From UMGS1696 sp045643285 (GTDB taxonomy: Bacteria > Bacillota > Clostridia > Oscillospirales > CAG-272): a stretch of DNA of 64,000 nucleotides. Position 1 is the first letter of the stretch. Each line of letters begins with the position of its first letter. The stretch lies in NCBI GenBank assembly GCA_045643285.1, contig JAZUKN010000025.1:1-64000 (forward strand), written 5' to 3'. Positions 57,400-64,000 of this stretch are shown piece after piece. A program made the translations under genes and the position numbers. The notes under the pieces were generated by a model. It made no database searches and was not told where the DNA came from. It saw nothing but the letters and a program-made list of their open reading frames with translations.

Positions 57400-58443
57400 T
57401 CACTCCTCGGTTTCCTCTCCCGATTCCGAGTAATACGGATCTATCATTATCTGCTTTACCTTCGGATATGCGCCGTAGATTCCCATAATAATGAGAAGCG
57501 CCGGCACGATAACGAACGGAAGAATGATTCCGATAGGAAGATAGAGACGGAACAGGAACCAGTTCAGTGCGAGGACAACTATCGTTCCGAGAAGTACCAT
57601 AAAATTGCGTTTGAAGCCGATCATCGTGAAAAGGAACGAGTTTTTGATGTTCTTGAAGATGCCGATGTCGAACGTCACGAGCTGGATATAGAGATACGGA
57701 CGCATGAAGAACCATATAAACGCGAACGCTATGCTCATGAAGAACATTATGCTCATCACCATGCTCACGTTGTAGTTGATATTGAAGAAAACAAGGTCGT
57801 ATGCGATGAGTGCGATAACGCCGAGGTCGATTATTCCCATGGGAATGGCTTGCTTCCAGTTCCGCTTGATCGCATAGAAGAAATCGTGCATCAGGAATAT
57901 CGGTTCGCCGCGGAAAATATTGCGGAGAATATACGTCACGCCGACGCGCACAAGTCCGTACGTTATGATGACGAGCGCACCGAGTCCGAACATGATGTAG
58001 TCGGCTGTCGTGAATACCGTGACTTCAGCCTGGCGCGAGAATATCGTCATAAGTGCGGAGTTGGCGGCATTATTCCCGAACATCAATGCACCTTTCAGCG
58101 GTGCATAGACAGCAAACATCGGCTGAGACGCGTGTATCGAGAGATAACCGCTCATTCCGAACAGAATGAAGAAAATCGGGAAATTTCCGAAAATCAAAAG
58201 AAGATTGACGGACAAAAGCTGGCTTATCTTTCTGCCGACGAGTTTGAAAAAGTTGGCGACGGTCGGCTCTTCACAGATAGGCGTTTCTTCTTGTGCATCG
58301 TCGCGTTCGCGGTTCCATCTGTCAAAGAGATTGAATTTCTGCTTCCGTTCTTCTTTGCGTTTTTCTCTTAGCTCCGCCTGCTCTGCTTCTTCAATTTCGT
58401 CAAGAGAGTGGCGTTCTTCTTCGGGACTTTGATAATTTGACAT
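57400..58443 (-). CDS. DUF624 (YesL-like) membrane protein
   Basis: The 347-residue protein has a charged, coiled-coil-like N-terminus (about 1-60, rich in Glu, Lys and Arg) before five to six membrane segments. The DUF624 core has FNINYNVSMVMSIMF and a C-terminal segment ending in YYSESGEETEE. The family function is unknown. Homologues such as YesL often sit near sugar uptake genes, which is not the case here. It lies 27 bp downstream of another membrane protein gene, with which it should be co-transcribed. Confidence 0.8.
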   Translation of the reverse strand: MSNYQSPEEERHSLDEIEEAEQAELREKRKEERKQKFNLFDRWNRERDDAQEETPICEEPTVANFFKLVGRKISQLLSVNLLLIFGNFPIFFILFGMSGYLSIHASQPMFAVYAPLKGALMFGNNAANSALMTIFSRQAEVTVFTTADYIMFGLGALVIITYGLVRVGVTYILRNIFRGEPIFLMHDFFYAIKRNWKQAIPMGIIDLGVIALIAYDLVFFNINYNVSMVMSIMFFMSIAFAFIWFFMRPYLYIQLVTFDIGIFKNIKNSFLFTMIGFKRNFMVLLGTIVVLALNWFLFRLYLPIGIILPFVIVPALLIIMGIYGAYPKVKQIMIDPYYSESGEETEE

Positions 58444-58470
58444 TCCTTACCTCGCATGGTTGAGATGAGA

Positions 58471-59052
58471 TTATATAAATAGGGCAGACGCGCATCCGAG
58501 AACGAATACGCCGCCAGATATTACGAGAAAACATTTCGTGTATTCAGCAGCAAGCGAACGGAAATACCGTTTTTCGCCTCGACTGAATGTATATGTGAGC
58601 GCACATGAATAAAGCATTGATACAGCAGAGAACAGCATCATCACCATTGCTGCCGCAAATGAGAGCCAAGCCGCAACTCTCCAGCCTGTCCCTACGCCGA
58701 CGAGCATTTTTCGCCCGATCAGCGCGGCTGACATACCGAGCGATAGACCGAAATATGCGGCAGATACGGCGGACATCGCCGAACAGAACGGTGAGTATGC
58801 CGACAGGTAAATCAGGATCATCGAGAGTGCAAGAGGGAAGACTGACTTTACTGCATTACCGATACCGTTTATTATTCCGACGCCGGACCCATCGCACGCG
58901 ACGACGTATTTTCCGAAGTCAAAGTTGTTGAATAAAAAAAACGATATCACAAGTGCGGCGGCATACAGTGCGAAGAACGCGAGAAAAGAGCGCAGTACGC
59001 GGCGTGTAAGCTCGGATTTCAAGTGCGCGAGAAAGTTTTCGGTGTCGTCCAT
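58471..59052 (-). CDS. Membrane protein, possibly SpoIIM-like
   Basis: The 193-residue protein has about five membrane segments (FLAFFALYAAALVISFFLF, LALSMILIYLSAYSPF, LGMSAALIG, WLSFAAAMVMMLFSAVSM, CFLVISGGVFVLGCASAL). The layout resembles stage II sporulation protein M-like proteins, but the match is too loose to name it. The start at 59052 is 7 nt after GAGGAG. An upstream ATG at 59121 has no ribosome site and is rejected. Confidence 0.7.
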   Translation of the reverse strand: MDDTENFLAHLKSELTRRVLRSFLAFFALYAAALVISFFLFNNFDFGKYVVACDGSGVGIINGIGNAVKSVFPLALSMILIYLSAYSPFCSAMSAVSAAYFGLSLGMSAALIGRKMLVGVGTGWRVAAWLSFAAAMVMMLFSAVSMLYSCALTYTFSRGEKRYFRSLAAEYTKCFLVISGGVFVLGCASALFI

Positions 59053-59181
59053 TTTTTCACTCCTCAATAAAAGCTGTACCATTATATGAGGACAAGCGGA
59101 ATAAAATGTCCGACGGTACATATTTTATCATAGTCTTTTCGGTAATACAACACCCGAATTGTAAATAAAAACAAAATAATA

Positions 59182-59210
59182 TTGAAAACCGGGTTAATAT
59201 TATATATAAT
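59182..59210 (+). promoter_or_regulatory. Promoter of the GNAT gene
   Basis: TTGAAA (59182-59187), 17 nt, TATAAT (59205-59210). Confidence 0.75.
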
Positions 59211-59245
59211 AGAGGTGAAAATCGTGAAATAGGAGGTACGTATCC

Positions 59246-59845
59246 GTGAGAATGGACAGAGAGAGCATAATGCGAGTATTCCGCGAGCCGCCGGAGCTTG
59301 AGACTGAACGGCTTCTTCTCAGAAAGATCGTTCGCCGTGACACCGACGATATGTTTGAGTATTCCTGTGATCCCGAAGTAACGAGGTATCTTCTCTGGGA
59401 GCCTCACCCGGACAGATTCCACACAGGGCGTTATATCTCCTATCTCCAGTCTCGGTACCGTTCCGGTGATTTTTACGACTGGGGAGTTATATGGAAGCAG
59501 ACCGGGAAAATGATAGGCACCTGCGGCTTTACAAGATTCAATTTTGACGCGGACAGCGGGGAAGTAGGGTACGTCCTCAATCCCGCGTTCTGGGGAATCA
59601 GGATCGCACCGGAGGCAGTACGCCGTGTTATGACGTTCGGCTTTTACGATCTCGGACTGCACAGGATCGAAGCAAAGTATATGACGGATAACATTCGTTC
59701 GCGTGCGGTAATGGACAAACTCGGCATGAAATTCGAGGGCGTCGGCCGGGATTCGATGTACGTCAAGGGCGAATATGTCTCGATAGGAACGTGCGCGATA
59801 CTCAGAGATGAGTTCGTGCGCCGATACGGACCGTATATTCCGTGA
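59246..59845 (+). CDS. GNAT family N-acetyltransferase (RimJ/RimL-like)
   Basis: The 199-residue acetyltransferase has the RimJ/RimL-type entry LETERLLLRKIVRRDTDDMF, EVGYVLNPAFWGIRIAPEAV (the acetyl-CoA region) and HRIEAKYMTDNIRSRAVMDKLGMKFEG (given by its parts NIRSRAVMDKLG). It acts on an unknown amine, perhaps a protein N-terminus or a small molecule. The start is GTG at 59246, 9 nt after AGGAGG. It is a single-gene unit with its own promoter. Confidence 0.88.
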   Translation: MRMDRESIMRVFREPPELETERLLLRKIVRRDTDDMFEYSCDPEVTRYLLWEPHPDRFHTGRYISYLQSRYRSGDFYDWGVIWKQTGKMIGTCGFTRFNFDADSGEVGYVLNPAFWGIRIAPEAVRRVMTFGFYDLGLHRIEAKYMTDNIRSRAVMDKLGMKFEGVGRDSMYVKGEYVSIGTCAILRDEFVRRYGPYIP

Positions 59846-59883
59846 AATAATGCGGATTTTTCGGATTTTTTCGCAGAAAGGCA

Positions 59884-59912
59884 TTGACAAATTTTTCTTT
59901 ATGTGATAAAAT
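59884..59912 (+). promoter_or_regulatory. Promoter of rpsF-ssb-rpsR
   Basis: TTGACA (59884-59889), 17 nt, TAAAAT (59907-59912), about 90 bp before rpsF. Confidence 0.8.
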
Positions 59913-59919
59913 AAACGAT

Positions 59920-60002
59920 TGAACGGGCGTTTTTGCGACCCGTCTCTCTACCGCCGAAATTCAACTTAAACGGCGGTCTGAAGTCCATAGGGAGGTAAAA
60001 AT
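59920..60002 (+). promoter_or_regulatory. rpsF leader, probable S6:S18 autoregulatory RNA
   Basis: The leader holds a hairpin CCGCCG/CGGCGG (59951-59976) preceded by an A that gives the ACCG found in the S6:S18-binding leader. A second hairpin-like part (CGGGCG..CGACCCG) lies before it. S6 and S18 binding here would repress the operon. This is inferred from place and motif. Confidence 0.5.
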
Positions 60003-60311
60003 ATGGAAAAGATCATCAACTCTTACGAAACCCTCTTTGTTATCGATCCTGATTTGACAGAAGAGGCGACGAAGGCTCTCGTTGAGAAGCTCACTTCTCT
60101 CATCGCTCAGAGCGGTGAAATCGAAAGCATCGACGAGTGGGGCAAGAAGAGACTCGCTTATCTTATCAATGATAAGAGCGAAGGCTACTACGTACTCGTT
60201 AACTTCAAGAGCGAAGGCACTCTTCCGAGTGAACTCGAGAGAATTTTCGGTATCACCGAAGGCATTCTCCGTTCCATCGTGATCCGTCACGAAGACAAGG
60301 CAGAGGCGTAA
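60003..60311 (+). CDS. rpsF: 30S ribosomal protein S6
   Basis: The 102-residue ribosomal protein binds 16S rRNA with S18. It has the family pattern NSYETLFVIDPDLTEEATKALVEKL, WGKKRLAYLI, and the end RSIVIRHEDK. A GGGAGG site sits 7 nt before the ATG. It is first in rpsF-ssb-rpsR. Confidence 0.98.
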   Translation: MEKIINSYETLFVIDPDLTEEATKALVEKLTSLIAQSGEIESIDEWGKKRLAYLINDKSEGYYVLVNFKSEGTLPSELERIFGITEGILRSIVIRHEDKAEA

Positions 60312-60341
60312 GCTCACGGACGACCCGAAGAGGAGGTTAAA

Positions 60342-60827
60342 ATGGCAAATTTCTCATTCAACAAGGTTATAATCGGCGGCAGACTTACAGCTGATCCTGA
60401 ACTTAAGACAACTCCCTCCGGCATTTCCGTAACATCGTTCACCGTTGCCGTCAACAGACGTTACAGCGGAAAGAACGGTGAAGAAGCGCAGGCAGATTTC
60501 TTCAATGTCACGGCATGGAGACAGACTGCCGAATTTATCACGCGCTATTTCCGTAAGGCAAGCTCGATTTGCATTGAAGGTACTCTCCAGACAAGAAACT
60601 GGGTAGACCAGAACGGACAGAAGCGTTACGCAACGGAGATCGTTGTTGACAATGCTTATTTCGTTGATTCAAAGAGCGAAAGCCCGATGGGACAGGGCGC
60701 ACCGACGTACAGCCAGCAGGGTCCCGCACCCTCTTATGTGCCGAGCGGATATTCCGACGGCGCATATCAGAATCAAGGCGCACCGAAATTTGAACAGATT
60801 TCGGATGACGAAGAATTACCGTTTTGA
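60342..60827 (+). CDS. ssb: Single-stranded DNA-binding protein
   Basis: The 161-residue protein has an OB-fold (1-110, FNKVIIGGRLTADPELK, TVAVNRRYSG, FFNVTAWRQTAEFITRYF given in part). A Gly/Gln/Pro-rich linker follows, with the conserved acidic tip DDEELPF that recruits partner proteins. The length is normal. It sits between rpsF and rpsR, the usual Firmicutes order. Confidence 0.98.
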   Translation: MANFSFNKVIIGGRLTADPELKTTPSGISVTSFTVAVNRRYSGKNGEEAQADFFNVTAWRQTAEFITRYFRKASSICIEGTLQTRNWVDQNGQKRYATEIVVDNAYFVDSKSESPMGQGAPTYSQQGPAPSYVPSGYSDGAYQNQGAPKFEQISDDEELPF

Positions 60828-60867
60828 GTAATTCACAACACAAATTTAACAGGAGGATAAAACAACA

Positions 60868-61185
60868 ATGGATACAGAAAAGACTGAAGTTGTAGCTGAA
60901 GAAGTTGCTACTGCTCATGAAAACGAAAGAACAGATGCTCCCCGTGAAAGAATGGGACAGCGTCCGATGAACAGAAACAGAAGAAAGAAAGTCTGCACAT
61001 TCTGCGCCGATAATGTAACCGCTATCGACTATAAGGACGTAAACAGACTCAAGAAATGCACATCCGAGCGCGGCAAGATCCTTCCGAGAAGAATCTCCGG
61101 CACTTGCGCTAAGCACCAGAGACAGCTTACTCTCGCTATCAAGAGAGCAAGAATGGTCGCTCTTCTTCCTTACATTGACGACTGA
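60868..61185 (+). CDS. rpsR: 30S ribosomal protein S18
   Basis: The 105-residue protein has a disordered acidic N-terminal extension of about 38 residues, which is longer than usual (about 75). The S18 core follows (KKVCTFCADN, YKDVNRLKKC, GKILPRRISGTC, LPYID). The four cysteines show the zinc-binding C+ form. The strong ribosome site AGGAGG supports the start. Confidence 0.97.
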   Translation: MDTEKTEVVAEEVATAHENERTDAPRERMGQRPMNRNRRKKVCTFCADNVTAIDYKDVNRLKKCTSERGKILPRRISGTCAKHQRQLTLAIKRARMVALLPYIDD

Positions 61186-61201
61186 TTTTAAGGTCACAAA
61201 C

Positions 61202-61240
61202 AAAGAAAGTTCAGTTTCAAATACTGAACTTTCTTTTTTG
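61202..61240. terminator. Bidirectional terminator between rpsR and sigG
   Basis: AAAGAAAGTTCAG (61202-61214) and CTGAACTTTCTTT (61224-61236) form a perfect 13-bp stem with T-run. It serves both convergent units. Confidence 0.85.
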
Positions 61241-62014
61241 TTACATTTCTTTTCTTATCTTTGCGAGCGCGCTTTTTTCAAGTCGTGAGATCTGCGCCTG
61301 CGATATTCCGATCTCGTCGGCGATCTCCATTTGTGTTTTGCCTGCATAGTACCGTCGGCTGATAATAGTCCGCTCTTTTTCACTCAGATTCTTTATCGCT
61401 TCTCGGAGCGCAATATCTTCGAGCCATAATTCGTCGCTTGCACTGTCGTCCTTCACCTGATCCATAACGTAGATCGAGTCTCCGCCGTCAGAATAAACGG
61501 TGTCGTACAAAGAAATCGGTTCGACTATCGCTTCAAGCGCCTGACTGACCGCCGCGACTTTTTCGCCTGTTTCTGCGGCGATCTCTTCAATAGTAGGCTC
61601 GTTTTGAGATACGGCAGACAGTTTTTCCTTGGCGGCAAGAGCGCGGTACGCGAGATCTCTCACTGAACGGCTCACGCGGATCGAATTGTTGTCTCTGAGA
61701 TACCGCCGTATCTCACCTATGATCATCGGCACGGCGTAAGTCGACAGTTCCACATCGATGTCCGTATTAAAATTGTCGATAGCTTTTATCAGCCCGACGC
61801 ACCCGACCTGGAATAAGTCGTCCATATTTTCGTGCCGTCCGGTGAAACGCTGGATTATCGACAGCACAAGCCGCAGATTGCCGGAAATCAGCATATCCCG
61901 CGCGTCGGTATCTCCGTTTTTTGCTTTTTTCAAGAGTTCTTTTTTCTCACTTGATGATAAAACAGGTAGCTTTGACGTATTAACGCCGCAAATTTCAACT
62001 TTGTTACGGTACAT
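61241..62014 (-). CDS. sigG: RNA polymerase sporulation sigma factor SigG
   Basis: The 257-residue sigma factor is active in the forespore after engulfment. The N-terminus NKVEICGVNTSKLPVLS is the SigG mark, holding the segment seen in SigG but not in SigF. Regions 2 (RLVLSIIQRFTGRHENMDDLFQVG in part), 3 and 4 (ISQAQISRLEKSALAKIRKE helix-turn-helix) are complete. The start at 62014 matches the family. It lies 82 bp after spoIVB. It proves an endospore program. Confidence 0.96.
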   Translation of the reverse strand: MYRNKVEICGVNTSKLPVLSSSEKKELLKKAKNGDTDARDMLISGNLRLVLSIIQRFTGRHENMDDLFQVGCVGLIKAIDNFNTDIDVELSTYAVPMIIGEIRRYLRDNNSIRVSRSVRDLAYRALAAKEKLSAVSQNEPTIEEIAAETGEKVAAVSQALEAIVEPISLYDTVYSDGGDSIYVMDQVKDDSASDELWLEDIALREAIKNLSEKERTIISRRYYAGKTQMEIADEIGISQAQISRLEKSALAKIRKEM

Positions 62015-62096
62015 TTTTCTGCCTTCTGTCGCTTGAATATCACACGATAATTATTGACAGAATACCGCTTTCCTTATGCAGAAAAATTCTTTCCAC

Positions 62097-63113
62097 TTAT
62101 TTCATGATTTCTGGAAGCATATCGACCATGCTGTCGATGAAGATACCGTAGCCTTCCGTCGGTTCGTTCACAAGGACGTGCGTGACTGCACCCACGAGCT
62201 TTCCGTTCTGTATAATAGGACTGCCGCTCATGCCTTGCACGATTCCGCCGGTTTTACCGATCAGCGCGTCGTCCGTGACTTTTACCGTAAACGAACGGTT
62301 GTCTGTGCTTTCGTAGTTGATATCGTCGATCGTGATCGAATATTTTTCCGGTTTGCCGTCGTCGAGCGTACACCAGATATACGCATCCCCCTCAGAAACG
62401 TCAGAACGCTCACCGAGAACGACGTCGCCGACGGGAATATCGTCAGTAGGAATGTCCGAGAATACACCGTACACGCCTGTGAGCGTGTTTCCGAGCAGTA
62501 CGCCCGATTTGTCGGAGGTAAAGTATCCCTTTATCTCGCCCGGCGTGCCGCAGACTCCTTTAGTTATCCCCGATATACGCACGTCGACTACAGTGCCGCG
62601 CTCCATTGGGATAAGCTCTCCCGTCGTCGGATTGCAGATTCCGTGACCGAGCCCGGTGAACGCTCCCGTCTGCGTATCGATAAACGTTACCGTTCCGATT
62701 CCTGCGGTAGTGTCGCGGATCCACATACCGCTTTTTTTCTTGCCGTCGGATGCAAGAGCAGGGCAGAGTGAGATCGTTGATTCGCGCCCGTCGCGCTCGA
62801 ATGTTATTTCTATGCTGTCAGAACAGTTCTCAATTTTTGAGATAAGCTCGGCAGAGGTGCGGACTTCCTCACCTCCGGCTTTTTTTATAACGTCATTTAT
62901 TCTCAGTCCTGCACTGTACGCAGGTGTTTCAGTGCCTCCGGAAGTTTCGACGTCGGAAAAACCGACAACGACGATCCCGTCTGCGAGCAGCTTTACTCCG
63001 AACGGCATACCGCCGACAGCGACGTGTCTCTCAGCCGCAAAACAGGGAACGGCGAGGACGGCTATAATAATGAAGAGAACCGCGGTCCTCTTAAATATTG
63101 TTTTCATTTTCAT
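62097..63113 (-). CDS. spoIVB: SpoIVB serine peptidase
   Basis: The 338-residue protein is exported into the space between forespore and mother cell, where it starts the sigma-K checkpoint. It has an N-terminal membrane anchor (about 6-24), a PDZ domain (about 40-115, AYSAGLRINDVIKKAGG) and an S55 peptidase domain with GLGHGI (His) and GMSGSPIIQNGK (catalytic Ser, about 305). The start at 63113 has GGTGG 4 nt upstream. Another ATG at 63107 is an alternative. The -1 neighbour, usually spo0A, is not here. It shares its upstream region with blaI. Confidence 0.94.
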   Translation of the reverse strand: MKMKTIFKRTAVLFIIIAVLAVPCFAAERHVAVGGMPFGVKLLADGIVVVGFSDVETSGGTETPAYSAGLRINDVIKKAGGEEVRTSAELISKIENCSDSIEITFERDGRESTISLCPALASDGKKKSGMWIRDTTAGIGTVTFIDTQTGAFTGLGHGICNPTTGELIPMERGTVVDVRISGITKGVCGTPGEIKGYFTSDKSGVLLGNTLTGVYGVFSDIPTDDIPVGDVVLGERSDVSEGDAYIWCTLDDGKPEKYSITIDDINYESTDNRSFTVKVTDDALIGKTGGIVQGMSGSPIIQNGKLVGAVTHVLVNEPTEGYGIFIDSMVDMLPEIMK

Positions 63114-63223
63114 AATTCCACCAGCTTTTTTGCGAATTTTGCTTGATTGATCCATACACTAATTTGCACTTTGAAAGCTGTCCGTATGTGTTGAAATTTT
63201 TGCAATAATTTTTTGAAAATGTA

Positions 63224-63252
63224 TTGACAATTTGGTCTACATAGTGTAGAAT
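63224..63252 (+). promoter_or_regulatory. Promoter of blaI-blaR1
   Basis: TTGACA (63224-63229), 17 nt, TAGAAT (63247-63252), overlapping the first operator. Confidence 0.82.
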
Positions 63253-63278
63253 GGTTATGGGTCTACAAATAGTAGACC
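63236..63278 (+). promoter_or_regulatory. Two BlaI-type operators
   Basis: O1 TCTAC-ATAGT-GTAGA (63236-63250) covers the -10. O2 GGTCTAC-AAATA-GTAGACC (63260-63278) lies just downstream. Both hold the TCTAC/GTAGA half-sites. A BlaI dimer on each would block RNA polymerase, giving self-repression. Confidence 0.75.
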
Positions 63279-63300
63279 AACGTGCACGGAGGAAAAAAGA

Positions 63301-63660
63301 ATGTTTTATCAAATGGGAACGGTTGAAACGGAATTTGCAGACATTATATGGGAAAGAGAACCTGTTTTGTCTGCGGAGCTTGTAACTGCCGCGGAGGAAA
63401 AATTCGGATGGAAAAAGTCAACTACATACACGGTATTGCGCAGACTGTGCGATAAAGGACTTTTTATCAACAATAACGGGGTTGTTTCATCTCTTATTTC
63501 AAAGGAAGAATTTTTTTCGGTTCAAAGTGAGAATTTTGTCGACGATACATTTTCGGGATCATTACCTGCATTTATCGCGGCATTTTCGAGACGGAAAAAA
63601 CTGTCTTCTGAGGAAATAGAAGAGATCAGGCGAATGATCGACAATATGGGTGAAAAATAA
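63301..63660 (+). CDS. blaI: BlaI/MecI/CopY family repressor
   Basis: The 119-residue winged-helix repressor has the DNA-binding domain about 1-75 (ETEFADIIWEREPVLSAELV, KKSTTYTVLRRLCDKGLF) and the dimer tail about 80-119 with the site region SLPAFIAAFSRRKKLSSEEI cut by BlaR1-type peptidases. It is preceded by two operators and followed directly by blaR1. The signal (beta-lactam or other) is not known. No beta-lactamase gene is in view. Confidence 0.93.
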   Translation: MFYQMGTVETEFADIIWEREPVLSAELVTAAEEKFGWKKSTTYTVLRRLCDKGLFINNNGVVSSLISKEEFFSVQSENFVDDTFSGSLPAFIAAFSRRKKLSSEEIEEIRRMIDNMGEK

Positions 63661-64000
63661 TGGAATCCGTATTTGAGAAGCTCGTCGGAATGAGTATTAC
63701 CGCAGGAATCGTGGTTCTTGCGATCATTATTCTCAGATTTGTTATGCGAAAATCTCCGAAGAAAATCACCTGTCTTCTTTGGCTCGTTGTAGCATTCAGA
63801 CTTGTCTGTCCGTTTTCTCTGAAAAGTCCGATAAGTCTTGTGCCGGACCTTGAGCCTATCGGAGAAGTGATTCTTGTTTCAGAGACTGAAAAATCCGACA
63901 GTGTTGTATCGGCAGAGAACATCTCCAACGTTAATAGTTCTCTTTCTGTCGGAAATAATGACGTCAGTGTCGAAAATGTTCTGTCAATAATATGGCTTTT
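63660..64000 (+). CDS. blaR1: BlaR1/MecR1 (M56) sensor peptidase, 3' end outside window
   Basis: The start ATG shares its A with the blaI stop (TAATG), so translation is coupled. The 113 visible residues show two N-terminal membrane segments (ITAGIVVLAIIILRFV and CLLWLVVAFRLVCPF) and the start of an outer loop (DLEPIGEV). This is the layout of M56-family sensor peptidases that cleave BlaI. The HEXXH site and any sensor domain lie beyond the edge. The link to BlaI is the main support. Confidence 0.85.
   Translation, partial: MESVFEKLVGMSITAGIVVLAIIILRFVMRKSPKKITCLLWLVVAFRLVCPFSLKSPISLVPDLEPIGEVILVSETEKSDSVVSAENISNVNSSLSVGNNDVSVENVLSIIWL

Noticed and set aside
62015..62096. Sigma-F or sigma-G promoter for sigG
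   Set aside because: TGCATA is present, but no -10 at the right distance matches the consensus well enough to call.
1..64000. CRISPR arrays, prophage, integrase or transposase genes
   Set aside because: No regular repeat-spacer series, phage genes or recombinase motifs were found on either strand.

Overview
The window is about 64 kb of mid-GC chromosome from an anaerobic, endospore-forming Clostridia bacterium, most likely an Oscillospiraceae/Ruminococcaceae-type gut or rumen organism. The evidence is sigma-G and SpoIVB, pyruvate:ferredoxin oxidoreductase, strong AGGAGG ribosome sites, TTGACA-17-TATAAT promoters, BlaI/BlaR1, a FecCD-type metal importer with a TM1266-type regulator, and cohesin, SLH and dockerin sequence at the left edge.

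Layout. (1) 1-3760 is an accessory, decaying region. It holds the 3' part of an unrecognised gene, a gene-free stretch packed with hairpins, the wreck of a cohesin/SLH/dockerin protein, and a secreted dockerin protein with a frameshift. (2) 3814-12684 (minus) is a tight six-gene run: asparagine synthetase, ATP-grasp ligase, aspartate racemase, murE, pheS, pheT. The first four look like a peptidoglycan cross-bridge (D-Asp/D-Asn) module. (3) 12907-16690 (plus) holds two tandem PL8-type polysaccharide lyases without signal peptides. (4) 16842-20058 is a metal-chelate ABC transporter behind an attenuator-like leader. (5) 20157-24140 holds a sugar isomerase/epimerase-like protein, YitT, a GpsA-like dehydrogenase and GAPDH. 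(6) 24239-29246 holds lysC, a DUF1015 gene and serC-serA. (7) 29400-33962 holds a deacetylase, a DUF4349 lipoprotein, a YdcF-like protein, a GH127-like protein and a PgeF-like protein. (8) 34248-42584 holds nifJ, typA and a DinG-like helicase, followed by a zinc-ribbon protein and a 33-residue membrane peptide.

(9) 43674-57244 (minus) is a likely 13-gene transcription unit: NusG-II, Gx transporter, apbE, miaB, ylbF, mutS, mutL, tgt, lplA, a free-standing lipoyl domain, lipA, a second lplA, and a chorismate mutase-GNAT fusion. It joins flavinylation, tRNA modification, mismatch repair and lipoate attachment. (10) 57400-64000 holds two membrane proteins, a GNAT, rpsF-ssb-rpsR, sigG, spoIVB, and a blaI-blaR1 pair cut by the window end.

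No tRNA, rRNA, CRISPR array, prophage or transposase gene was seen. The best candidates for something new are the tandem hairpin elements at 1553-1830, the switch-like leader at 16709-16841, the stand-alone lipoyl carrier with two different ligases, the three-way-junction element at 34121-34196, and the cross-bridge module.
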